In this document: positions 31,358-41,522 of the stretch, piece after piece
Layout: each line of letters opens with the position of its first letter
How positions within the stretch are numbered: position 1 is the stretch's first letter
Source of the DNA: Adiantum capillus-veneris
Taxonomy: Eukaryota; Streptophyta; Polypodiopsida; Polypodiales; Pteridaceae
Direction: 5' to 3'
Length of the DNA: 62,000 bases
Assembly: GCA_014529385.2 (NCBI GenBank)
Contig: CM043963.1
Location: 108,790,912-108,852,911, forward strand
The notes under the pieces: model-generated
Seen by the model: the letters and a program-made list of their open reading frames with translations, nothing else
Databases searched by the model: none
What the model was told of the DNA's origin: nothing
Translations under genes and position numbers: made by a program

Positions 31358-32400
31358 TTGATGGAAAGAATGTTTACGGAGGGATTACTTAATCCTATCG
31401 AAGAAATGGAGATTCCATCTTCTCCACGTCAAGGGACTGAGGTCCAAAAGGTGCCGTTAAACATTGTCAAATTGATGGATTTCATGTCTTCAGAAGTTAG
31501 AACCACCATCATGTCCAAACTATATAAAGACCCTGAGCTAGTCTCAGCTCTTCGAGCCTTCCTCAATGGAGGACTAAAGTTTGGGCTACCACAATTTGCA
31601 CAGATGGATGGAGCTGGGGAGATGCCATTAGAGGAGGAACACTTAGATCCACAATCCAACTAAGATGAGAACCTTGTTATAGAAATACCTGTTAACAAGT
31701 TGGGACAATACTTTGAGGGTGATGAATCCAATGCGACCATACCAATCACTACTAAGGAATTAACTGTGAAGGGAATCCTTGATGGTGGCGATGGGGTTAG
31801 CATTGTGACTAAAAGTTGTTGGGAAACTATGGGAATACCTCACCTTGCGACCACAACCATAGTAGTGAAGATGGCCAATGGGTCTATTGTTAAACCTATT
31901 GGGATGCTAGAAGATCTCAAGATCATGGTCTTTGGACATAAAATAAGGATTACCTTTATTGATTTCTCCAAACACATTATGGCATCGGAAATGATCTTAG
32001 GACGTCCTTTCATGAGGGAAGCAAAAATGGTGCATGACTGGTCTAAAAACCATGTCTACTTGCAGTTCCAAGATTCTGTCATTAGAGTGGATCTTGTTAT
32101 TGGTCGAGCACATCCTCTAGGAAACAGGTTTATAATTCATCATCGATCTGACACCACAGTTAACTCGGCCCCATTGCAATATTGTTACACGTGTAAAGCG
32201 GACACTAATGTTGGGGAAGATTCTCCTTATATGGATGTACTACCTGGGATGACTGAATCGGACAATGTGGATTGGGTCCACCTTGCTGCAACCATAGACA
32301 CTTGGAGAAACAAGGGGACGACCTGGGTAACACCTGAGGGGGATGAAATGCCACCGCTTGTACCCTTAAATATGGTAGAAGCAATACATATAGCTTCTGA
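31358..32400 (+). pseudogene. first retropepsin (PR1) of L2, nearly intact
   Basis: After a helical leader (KLMDFMSSEVRTTIMSKLYK) and one TAA near 31661, the frame 31700-32659 is open. It has TVKGILDGGDGVSIVTKS with the catalytic aspartate in D-G-G, MANGSIVKPIGMLEDLKI, and the closing block SEMILGRPFMREAKMVHDW. This is a complete retropepsin monomer, which would cleave Gag as a dimer. It is followed by a linker (DTWRNKGTTWVTPEGDEMPP). The second protease found in L1 and L-out is deleted at about 32397. Confidence 0.88.
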
Positions 32401-33072
32401 CAAGACTCAGTCTAATATAACAAAGCAAACATACAAGTGGGTCCGTAAAGCTTCTTTAGCGACCATAGCTATCGTAGAAAATAGAAGCCTTGTAAGAAAC
32501 GTCCCACTCGCTCCAAAAAATGTAAGGAAACGTGGCGTTGGATTCCTAAAAACCTATTGGAAGCCGAAGGCTACTATCAAGGAAATGACCAAATCTGGGT
32601 GCCAAAACGTAGATTGTATTCTTACCTGTCACCTAACCCATGTAAGCCCAATCCTGTAGCTCCAAAACAAATTGACAATCACGGAAAGAAAAAAATTACA
32701 GAATGTTACACACCCGCTCCAGAGCTAGTTTGGGTACCGAAGAAAGAACGATTTGTCCCACCTAGCTCAGGAAGGGGGAAGTCCTATGAAGCTTCTAGCT
32801 CCTCATGTAATGCATCCATAGAGGTAAAAGCTTCTCCACAGCCTCCACCTACAGTAGTGGACCTCCATGAAGCTACAAAAGAATCCACACCTCCCAGTGT
32901 TCAAGAATCACCTGATGAACCACTTCAAGTTCGATCCTGGGAGAATACCTTGCCACCGTTGCAACTCGATGAAGCACCTAAGGTAAGAGAAAACTACTGG
33001 CAAAAGTCCTCACCTATTACCAACTGGAACGATTGGTTTCAAAAGGTGACGACATCATTCCAAAAAGTATGA
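32401..33072 (+). pseudogene. C-terminal basic and proline-rich tail of the L2 polyprotein
   Basis: Two overlapping frames give KQTYKWVRKASLATIAIVE, then NDQIWVPKRRLYSYLSP, KITECYTPAPELVWVPKKER, a serine-rich stretch and LPPLQLDEAPKVRENYWQ, ending FQKV-stop at 33070-33072. A frameshift is near 32560-32650. Function unknown. Confidence 0.7.
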
Positions 33073-33317
33073 TCTACCCAAGGAAGGGGGGAGTGTTTGC
33101 TGACATCCTTCATTCACTTGCTTCCCTCTCAACCTTCCTCCCTGACCTCTTAATCTCCAATCTTAGGGAATGTATATATAAAGCCTTATACTCACAAAAA
33201 CAAGATAAAAAGTAAAAGAGCAAGAGCCATAACACAAAATCATAAAACACATTATGCACAAGAACACGACCCTTGTAATATTTGCACTCTAACCATCATC
33301 TATTTGCGTTTACAGAT
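33073..33317 (+). other. spacer between polyprotein and ORF2 in L2
   Basis: Contains AAGGAAGGGGGGAGTG just after the stop and a TATATATAAA-like sequence near 33171. The equivalent L1 spacer also has a TATATATA run (about 17946-17964), so an internal promoter for ORF2 is possible but unproven. Confidence 0.4.
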
Positions 33318-33743
33318 ATGGCTAGTACGCTAGAGTCATCCACTCCTGACTTGGGTGAGAGGTACCTTCGTTACTTTTCACAAATCTTTCACATGGTCTT
33401 TCCGGTGCTTGCATGTGAATGGGATTTGGTAGGTATGCTACTATGTAAGAGGAATTTTGAGGAGTTAGAGTGGTTGATACGTCTCTTGACCACGACAGAT
33501 CCATACTTAGTAGAGAGCGTTTCTCCCATTGCATAAACCTACTCTTTTTTTGACCAAGATGACTATAGGCGTCTAGTGACCTTCGTAGTGAACATGGGTA
33601 CCTATGATGAAGAAGAAGATTTACATGACTACACAGATGACACATATGGTCTCATGGATGATGACTTTGTTTATCTCGACGACGAGGATAGGGGTTTAGC
33701 CTTAGGGTTTCCCCCCAATCTCTACAATATCCTATTCCCTTGA
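33318..33743 (+). pseudogene. extra acidic small ORF (ORF2) of L2
   Basis: ATG at 33318 to TGA at 33741-33743: 141 codons with a single internal TAA at 33534-33536, where L1 has CAA. The product starts MASTLESSTPDL, contains FEELEWLIRLLTTTDPY and RLVTFVV, and ends with a strongly acidic region (DEEEDLHDY, DDDFVYLDDED). Start, blocks and stop position are shared with L1 (17372-17767). No known family recognised. Confidence 0.7.
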
Positions 33744-34673
33744 CTCTTTAGGGAGAGTGCAAATAATTAGGTTAGGGTTTGTAATGGAATTGGCCTATTT
33801 AACTTGAGAGTAGCGGAAAATAATGAGAGTACTTTTGAGAAATAACTTTGTGAGCATAACGGGTGAACATAATTGAAGATAGCAACATAATAATAGCAAT
33901 TAGTTAACTTGGCATGAACAATACTTTTGCAAGAGAGAGAATTTAGAGAACATGACAACAGTTGAGGACCGGATTTATGTGGAGCCGGTCCCCCCTCCAA
34001 TAGGCATTTGTATTATGATTTCTCCCATTAAGAGAGACTTGTTACAATACAGTCTTTGTGTTCCTTGTGACCTAGGTGATGCAATGAAGATGGAAAACTT
34101 CATGCATCACAAACATAACATAAACTTGAAGAAAGCTTTAACTATCCAAAGCCTCAGTCCCAAGACCTCAAACACCTTCGAAGATGGAGAGAGCTAGCAG
34201 GGAATGAGGGTAGGGAAGAGGAAGAAGAAACATTTCGTAGGAGAAAGAATTAGTTCCTCACTTATCATAACTCTTGTTGCTAGCATACATAATAGCATAG
34301 TAATGAAGAAGAAGGAGATGTCAAGCTTAAGCATTGAAGCATGGCTCTTGGTTGGATTTGCACTCCATAGCCAAGAGTGTTGGTGTAGGCTCTCAACCTC
34401 TACTTGCTTGAAGAAGGAGAGGGAGCTCTTGCACTTTGCATAGCACACAATGAGAGTGTTTGTGAGTGTGTGTGGGTGAGTATACCCCCTAAGAAACCCC
34501 CTAGCTTGCTTGGGTCAACCCCCCCTTGTAGCTTATGCTTGAAGCTCATTGGACCCCTCCACGCCTAGCCAATCATAAGCAGGAGGCATTACAAGCAGTA
34601 GGGGTAGCCTTGAGACAAGTGTCCCCCTTTCCCCTTTGAGAGAGAGGGCTAGATAAATGCTAAATCAATTACT
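33744..34673 (+). other. 930-bp segment in L2 of unknown origin
   Basis: This segment replaces the 3' noncoding region and LTR start expected from L1 and L-out. It has no convincing coding frame. It includes GGAGCCGGTCCCCCCTCC near 33979 and a CCCCTTTGAGAGAGAGGG block near 34630. It ends precisely where LTR homology resumes (AAATGGGGTGAGCTC). It could be captured host sequence or part of another transposon. Confidence 0.5.
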
Positions 34674-34811
34674 TAAATGGGGTGAGCTCATATAAAAGTC
34701 AACTAAACCTAAAATTCACTCATTCTCTCATTTGTGCAATTGAAGAGTGCTCTTGCTCCATCTCTATCTTCTTCTTCTTCATCTCCTTGTGTGTGTGTAT
34801 GCGAGCGAGCG

Positions 34812-34873
<62 letters not shown>

Positions 34874-35107
34874 ATCGAGCATTGCGACGGCACGACGGTG
34901 GCGAGGCGGTTGAGCGCGGCGTAGCGGCGTCTCCCTCTTCTTTGCGGCGAGGAATCCTCCACGAAGCAAGCGTAGAGCGGTGAGTGACATACCATCGTTA
35001 TTTTTTAGCTTACTAGATTAGGCTTGTTGTGTCCTTGGAGCCATTTGTGGCTCGCACGCGGTGTATCGGCAAGTTCCTTGCATTGACACGTGCGACATAC
35101 GTGCACA
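34674..35107 (+). repeat. 3' LTR of L2, U3 start missing
   Basis: Matches the L2 5' LTR from about 26528 onward: TATA at 34691-34697, a (GA)n run at 34814-34869, and the same ...ACATACGTGCACA end. Followed by target duplication GAGCA. Confidence 0.92.
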
Positions 35108-36054
35108 GAGCACGTCTACAATGCCGATATTTATGTGTAATCGATGTGGCATAGATCATTTGATTGTCCAATGTCCGAATAATCCAAATGCGCCGAAGAT
35201 CACGCCATTAAACTTGATTGAGGTTACCGAGGAGTCATCACAAAGTACACTTGTGGTACCAGTAAACGTACTCACACGATTGATGCTCCAAAAAAAAAAA
35301 AAAATTTGTGAAGAAAGAGACACAACATCAATTGCCTTATCTCAGAATAAAAATAAAACACGAAGGAAGATTGCAAAAAGCAACGAAGTCAGATCCCATT
35401 TCAAAGACCAACATAGGGACTGGTGACGACCCTGTATATATGAACGACGCTGAAGAGACTTCTGATTTAGGTGAAACGATGGAGACCAAAACGACCACTA
35501 AGAAAGAAACCAACAAGGAAGATCGTCATGAGCCACAATGGCAAGGACCCAAGAAGAAGGTAGGAACTTACCCAAACCCTACAAAGGAGATCAAGTGAGT
35601 CAAGCAATTAAGGAGTTTGGTAGAAGATACCCAAAGGGATCTAGAGTCAGTACCTAGACAGATCCAGAGTACAGACACATTGTTCCCTACGTAACAACAA
35701 CCTCACAAGGTCCATAGGACCCTAGCTATACCTAGTGTCATCCAAGAAGAAAGTGACTTTAAAGTCCTGGGAAAGTGGGCGTACTCACTTCTTGTTGGAA
35801 AGAATGTTTACAGAGGGACTACCTGACCGTATCGAAGAAATGGAGATCCCATCTTCCCCACGTCAATGGACTGAAGCCCAAAAGGCGTTGTTAAATATTT
35901 CCAAATTGATGGATTTGATGGCTTCAGAAGTTAGAACCACCATCATGTCCAAACTATATGGAGACTCTGAGCTATTCTTGCTCTTCGAGCTTTCCTCAAT
36001 GGATAACTGAAGGTCGGACCAGCACAATTTGCACAGATGGATGGAGCTAGATAG
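35108..36054 (+). pseudogene. L-out gag continued: fourth zinc knuckle and linker
   Basis: Resumes the frame interrupted at 26341. Knuckle 4 is CNRCGIDHLIVQC (about 35138-35176), then PKITPLNLIEVTEE, a lysine-rich stretch with an A14 run near 35291, and the acidic linker. The helical PR1 leader (KLMDLMASEVRTTIMSKLYG) lies around 35905-35960. Several stops and frameshifts. Confidence 0.8.
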
Positions 36055-36564
36055 ATGTCAATAGAGGAAAAACACTTACATCCACAACCCAACCTAGATG
36101 AGAACCTTGTTAACAAGTTGGGACAATACTTTGAGGGCGATGAATCCAATGCAACCATATCAATCACTACCAAGGGATTAACTGTGAAGGGAATCCTTGA
36201 TGGTGGCACTGGGGTTAGCATTGTGACTAAAAATTGTTGAGAAACTATGGGAAGACCTCACCTTGGGAACACAATCATAGTAGTAAAGATGGCCAATGGG
36301 TCTATTGTTAAACATATTGGGATGCTAGAAGATCTCAAGATAAAGGTCTTTGGACATAAAATAAGAAATACCTGCATTGTTATGGATTTCTCCAAGCACA
36401 CTATGGCATCTGAGATGATCTTAGGACGTCCTTTCATGAGGGAAGCAAAAATGGTGCATGACTGGTCTAAACTTACCATGTCTACTTGCAGTTCGAAGAT
36501 CTGTCATTCGAGTGGATCATGTAACCGATCGAGCACATTTTCTAGGAAACAGGTTTATGATTGA
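36055..36564 (+). pseudogene. first retropepsin (PR1) of L-out
   Basis: One frame with a single TGA at 36238-36240, where L2 has TGG. Catalytic aspartate in GILDGGTGVSIV (Asp codon 36199-36201). The closing block SEMILGRPFMREAKMVHDW lies near 36411-36467. Confidence 0.85.
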
Positions 36565-37244
36565 TCATAGATCTGACACCATAGTTCACTCGGCTTTATT
36601 GCAGTATTGTTACACATGTAAAGTGGGCACTGATGTTGGGGAAGATTCTCCTTATATAGATGTACTACCTGTGATGACCGAGTCGGAGAATGTGGATTGG
36701 GTCCACTTAGCAGCAACCATAGACACTTGGGGAAACAGGGAGACGACTTGGGTAACACGTGAGGGGGATGAAATGCCACTACTTGTGCTTTTAAATATGA
36801 TAGAAGCAATGCATATAGCTTCTGTTGACCTACAAGATGAAGGCTTGACTGACACACCTCTACGATACCCTATTGAGCTAAATAATGCCTATGGAAAGGT
36901 GCTATATAATGTCTTATTGGACACGGTTGCTAAGTATAATCTGCTATCATATGGAGTGTGGTGTCAGTTATGAAAGCCATCTCTATTTGAGAGTATTATG
37001 CAAGTCAAGGGCGTCAACAAGAAAAAAACCACGATTTTTGGAATCTGACACAATTCTGTTAGTTATATGACAATGGGGTTTCAGCTCAAGACTTTTTGGT
37101 CATGCCTGCTGGAACTATGGAGGGTAATATAAACCTAGGACGCACGTGGAGTCTTACCGAAAAGGATTACACCTACCTTGATGACGAGGATGGCGGTTTA
37201 GTCTTAGAGCTACCGACCGAGCTCTTCAAACTTCACTTACTTTG
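36565..37244 (+). pseudogene. second retropepsin (PR2) of L-out fused to the ORF2 tail
   Basis: PR2 shows VLYNVLLDTVAKYNLLSY with the catalytic Asp at 36920-36922 (Gly of DTGA changed to Val), then VWCQL-stop-KPSL. After a frameshift, QDFLVMPAGTMEGNINLGRTW (37087-37149) runs directly into SLTEKDYTYLDDEDGG and stops at 37242-37244. This tail is the C-terminus of ORF2 in L1 and L2, so a deletion removed the intervening 1.2 kb and fused the two in frame. Confidence 0.75.
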
Positions 37245-38334
37245 ATCCTCATCACTCGGGTGATGGAGGGTAGGTAGGATTAGTATGATAGGAGTGTTTC
37301 TATTTTAGAGTTTAGTGATTAGCAAAAGTCTTTTTTCCTACTGATGTGCCTCTGGAAGGTGAATGTTTGGTGGTGACTATTGTGCAGTTTGTGACTACAT
37401 AAGGTTGTCTTTGAAGGACAACAACAATCGATGTTTACATGTTACAACGGATGTTCTCCATTATATCAGGTGTACTACTTCCTTTTATCTACGCTTTTCA
37501 CAATTATATGTTTGCATCTTGTCATTTGAGTTTCTAACAATGCATAAAATTTATGAAGTTGTGATATTGCCAATTTAGATGCTATAATTTTTCCAAACTT
37601 CTAGTACCTTGTTCATCTCTTTGAATTTGGTTATTAGTTGGCTTTAAATAGGTATCAGGACTTTAGGCTAAACTAAGCCGCTTAATTACTGACTTTAATT
37701 CCTAAATTATCTATTAATTGTAGTAACTTTAGTAATATTTTAAGCTATGAGGATATAGTTCTGTGTAGCTTATTCCACCTAAATGTGACTTGTGTTGCGA
37801 AAATCTATATGTTAAGTTGGTATTTGAGACCTCGAGTTTCCCAGCTGGTATTTGAGACCTTAAGTCCCATAGCTACTTGTAGCAACTATGGAAAAAAAGA
37901 AGAGAAAGCAAATAGCACAAACTTCTTTGTATTTTATGTTGATCACACTTAAGTGGTATAAGTGATAAGATCACTAGTCTTTAGATCTCGACGAGCATTC
38001 TTAAGGTTAACTACTCTTTAGTCGACATTTTTTAACTAACATTGATCAATCTAGTACTTACTTTAGCCCTAGCTCTTGTGTACTTCTCTTAGAGTCAACC
38101 TAATAGACCTTAACTCAATTGCATTTTATTCAGATACTACCTTTGTTGTAGTTGGCAATGTTATAATTCATGTTTTTTTTTGCATTTCCTAGAATATCAT
38201 GTATGAATCTCACTTATTGCATGCCTGCACATGCTGCCTTTGAGCTTTCACAATGTTGTTTTTCTTCTACTACAGATACTCATATCGTGGATCCCGATGT
38301 TGCACTGTTATATTCCGAGGGCGAAATCTACATA
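37245..38334 (+). other. 3' noncoding region of L-out
   Basis: Noncoding and colinear with 17371-16242 of L1. It ends in the polypurine tract at 38335. Confidence 0.75.
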
Positions 38335-38347
38335 AAGAAGGGGGACA
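38335..38347 (+). promoter_or_regulatory. polypurine tract of L-out
   Basis: AAGAAGGGGGACA immediately before the LTR start TGTTAACC. Confidence 0.85.
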
Positions 38348-38610
38348 TGTTAACCACCGGCGTCTACTTCTAGTAGTCTTGGGTTGGGCTTGTCGGTCCA
38401 ATAGGAAAAGAGTAGGAGTGATTGCCGATGAGAGACGCACTCTAACTAGAACATTCAAAGGTTAGTTGGGTAAGCATGGACGCTCAAGTGTAAATGAGAG
38501 AGCTTATATAAAAGTCACCCAAACCTAAAAATCACTCATTCTTTCATTTGTGCAATTGAAGAGTACTCTTGCTCCATTTGTATCTTCTTCTTCATCTCCT
38601 TGTGTATGTG

Positions 38611-38688
<78 letters not shown>

Positions 38689-38924
38689 CGCGATCGAGCA
38701 TTGCGATGGCACGGCAGCGGTGAGGCGGTTGAGTGCGGCACGACCGTAGCTCCCTCTTCTTCGCGGCGAGGAATTCTCCATGAAGGCAAGTGTAGGGCGG
38801 TGAGTGACAACCCTTGCTCTTTTGAGCTTGCTAGATTAATCTGGTTGTGTGTTTGCAGCCATTTGTGACTCGCACACAGTGTACGGCAAGTCCCTTGCTT
38901 TGACACGTGCAACAGATGCACACA
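38348..38924 (+). repeat. 3' LTR of L-out
   Basis: 577 bp, TGTTAACCACCGGCG to GATGCACACA. TATA box TATATAAAAG at 38515-38524. A (GA)36 run at 38615-38686. The K LTR resumes right after it. Confidence 0.9.
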
Positions 38925-39131
38925 TTTTTCACTTCAAATAAGTTCACAAAGACGACACGCTCGGCATAGTGCCGTGCCAAGAGGTATTGGCCCCAAAGAT
39001 TGGCGCCCCTTTCGGTATTTATACTAATCTGTGTGCAAAGTACAAAAAGAGTCGGCGGAGACTCACACTCAGACTCTGTGTCCAGATACTCTGAGTAATG
39101 AGGCCCAACCAACTTATTTATTGGCACAAGG
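38925..39131 (-). repeat. K LTR, piece 2 of 3
   Basis: Minus strand carries the TATA-like AATAAATAAG, the GGACACAGAGTCTGAG block and the ACCGAAAGGGGCGCC core, colinear with the D LTR. It ends at CAAGG (39127-39131), the left copy of the C target duplication. Confidence 0.88.
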
Positions 39132-39909
39132 TGTCACCAAGAGGTGTATTTTTCTTGTTGCCTTCAATAAATAAGTAATATATATTTTTATTTATTTTTA
39201 TTTTTACTTGTTTCTCCGGGACCCTTGAAAAGGTGCAAGTGGACATTGCGTGGCCAGTGTGAAACGATTACAGCCGAATAGGTTTCTCACATCGGAAGTC
39301 TGGGTTGGTCAGTCTGGGACTGATCGGGCCAGTTAGCATTGAATTGTGATGAGTATGGAAGCCTGTGCCCGCCAAACGAAGTCTGGGCCACTCGGAAAGT
39401 CACAAGTTTATAAGTCAGTGGGAACTAGAGAATTAACTCAAAGGGGCAAACTGGACACTTGGCAAAAGGAGAGCTGCCTGCAGGACACCTCAGCTAGAGG
39501 AGGCCCCCAAGAGAGAGAGAGAGAGAGAGGGGCTGATTTTTTACTAACAAGTGACCTACAGAGTGTGTGTGAGTAGTGGGTGCAGGTCTACAGCTTTAAT
39601 GGAAAGCTTGCCTTCTCCTATGTCTCATGTAGCGCGATGACTTGCTCTCGTGCATCTCTCTCTCCCCTTTGGCACATATGGTAATGCCCCACTAGTTGGA
39701 CTACTCATATGAACATGTACAGTTCTGGGGGTTTATGCGCGATTGCCAAGGCAAGAGCCTTCTGAACAAGAACCGGATTTTAATTGCTAATCCCTCACAG
39801 GTACGCACAGTTCCATCGCTAAAGACTGCGAGTTCGGAGAGTTTTCTCGCGTGAAAAATCGTCCAATTCACAGAGGAACTGTCCCTTGCGTGCGAGAGCC
39901 CTTGGGACA
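39132..39909 (+). repeat. 5' LTR of C, truncated
   Basis: Starts TGTCACCAAGAGG. Aligns with the 3' LTR from 48264 to about 49082 (GAGCCCTTGGGACA), then breaks and joins gag leader sequence. About 565 bp of the LTR end plus the primer site are missing. It has only (GT)4 near 39562 where the 3' LTR has (GT)26. Confidence 0.88.
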
Positions 39910-39920
39910 TGCTTGTCGTT

Positions 39921-40304
39921 ATGGCAGAGAAGAGAGACCAAGTACCTAAAGAGGGATCTTCCTCACATGGCAAGGAGAAGGTTCCTTCAACTCTTCAAGA
40001 AGAGGACATGTTGTTTAGAACTCAACTGCGTTGCTGCATGGACATGTTTCAGCAGTTGGCTAACAACCCAAGGATGCAGGAGTTCTTACAGGCTCTGACA
40101 CAGGGTTTTCAGCCTCCTACACAGGGCATGACTGAGCCATTGCAGGAAAAGGAGATTTCCAATGCGCAGAGGATTCATGATGCTCGAGGGAAAGCCCATG
40201 TGGTTGAGCAACTAGCGGTGTCCAATGATCCAAAGCAACTTGCTTTAGCTGGACAGGAACCGTTTGTGAATGGTCAAGGGAGTAATGAACACGCTATGTG
40301 TTAG
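39921..40304 (+). pseudogene. gag N-terminal fragment of C
   Basis: ATG at 39921 to TAG at 40302-40304, 127 residues: MAEKRDQVPKEGSSS, then LRCCMDMFQQLANNP and a glutamine-rich stretch (EFLQALTQGFQPP). It resembles the N-terminal part of chromovirus gag. Sixty-seven bases later element B begins, and the gag core is missing on the far side of B. Whether the TAG is original is unclear. Confidence 0.65.
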
Positions 40305-40371
40305 ACCCTTCTATTACCTAATACTTATCTTGGTTATTTTGGAGGTGGTTTAGTGTTTCAAGCTATGGCTG

Positions 40372-40919
40372 TGTAACAAACTTGGACACTCCAAGTCAAG
40401 AATCAACCGCGACAGCACCAAATAACCACTTCAAAACAATTCACAGATCACAATAGATTTGCACTGGCCCGGCGGAGTTCCGTGCCTAGAGATATTGGCC
40501 CCAAAGACTGGCGCCCCTTTCGGTATTTCTTTTTGTATTAATCAATCATCAAAGTACAAGAGAGCGGTTAGGGTTTCACTCTCAGACTCTGCGTCCAGAT
40601 GCTCTGAGAAGTGAGGCCCTCACCACTAATTTAAAGGTTACAAGGGATGCCCAAAAGCAGAGCCCCAAAAGCTTTTAAAATCAAAAGCATCAGTTCTCTC
40701 TCTCTCTTAGAGAGTCTTTTCTCTTTTTTTTTATAAAAAAAAAGCAAAAGCAAAATTCGCGTCGCTCATCATTTTCCAATTTTTTTTTTTTTAATAATAA
40801 TCCGTATCCGCGATTTCCGGAATTTAGGGTTTCTAGCAAAAATTAGGGTTTGCAAGAATTTTAGGGTTTCTGGCAGAAATTAGGGTTTCTGCTGTCCCCC
40901 ACGTCATCACTTTGTGACA
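40372..40919 (-). repeat. 3' LTR of B
   Basis: 548 bp, minus-strand start TGTCACAAAG at 40919 and end GTTACA at 40372. Teloboxes appear as TTAGGGTTT at 40824, 40843, 40861 and 40880 (same 19/18/19 spacing as in A). Confidence 0.94.
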
Positions 40920-40931
40920 TACCCCCCTCTT
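40920..40931 (-). promoter_or_regulatory. polypurine tract of B
   Basis: Minus strand AAGAGGGGGGTA directly before the LTR start. Confidence 0.9.
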
Positions 40932-41522
40932 GAAAGCATTGTAATCGACCGCGATTACGCCTGCAAAACCGACAAAAGCCATAAACCGTCTTAGCAGATA
41001 CTGACTGTTAGTACCTACGTACTAGGAACACACATCTAGCACATGTACAAAATCGATAGTCACATCACACGACATCACAGGACATCACCAGACATCACAG
41101 GACATCACATGACATTCAACATTCATTGAGATCTTAGACCATGATTTATCGGCAATGTAGCTAGCAATCACATCTAGGTCCAATCGGGACCTCATCGATG
41201 TCCGATTGACTAACCCCTATTGCAACCATGTCTATTCGAGATCAATCAGACCAAAATGCTGCAGTCATTTCGGCTATCAGTTTTTGCACTTACAAGAAGT
41301 CAAGAACAAATCAGTATCATAATCAGGAATTCCATTTCATAAAGTCATCCAGCAGAATACTGTTAGCTCTCAGTATCCCTGAAGCTCAAAGAGGATGTTT
41401 CAGTGACTTTAGTATCAAAATCGAGGCATCTGTTGACAAAGGAGTGGAGTAACTCCTCTCTTGTGCATCCCACTGCACCAGATCTTCGGCCAGGCTGAAT
41501 TCTGGGTTTCATTTGGAGTAGA
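40932..41522 (-). other. 3' untranslated region of B
   Basis: Noncoding, colinear with 4587-5177 of A. The 10-bp tandem repeat lies at 41061-41109. A 74-codon opposite-strand frame at 41228-41452 is identical in A. Confidence 0.75.

Larger units (their letters stand above)
26342..35107 (+). mobile_element. non-autonomous gypsy element L2, nested in L-out
   Basis: L2 spans 8766 bp, with TGTTAACC...TGCACA ends and a perfect 5-bp target duplication GAGCA (26337-26341 and 35108-35112). It carries a complete 5' LTR, a perfect tRNA-Asp primer site, gag with four zinc knuckles, PR1, the proline-rich tail, ORF2, a 930-bp sequence not found in the other copies, and a 3' LTR without its U3 start. No RT, RNase H or integrase is present. 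The best-preserved copy of the family: most of gag-PR1 is open apart from scattered stops and frameshifts. Confidence 0.92.
23106..38924 (+). mobile_element. non-autonomous gypsy element L-out, host of L2
   Basis: A plus-strand element of the same family as L1. Segments 23106-26341 and 35108-38924 join exactly at the duplicated target GAGCA once L2 is removed, giving about 7.05 kb. It has a truncated 5' LTR (379 bp; U3 missing), gag pieces, four knuckle-type motifs, PR1, PR2 fused to the ORF2 tail, and a full 3' LTR. No RT or integrase. The right flank after the LTR is TTTTTCACTTC (K LTR). Confidence 0.85.
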
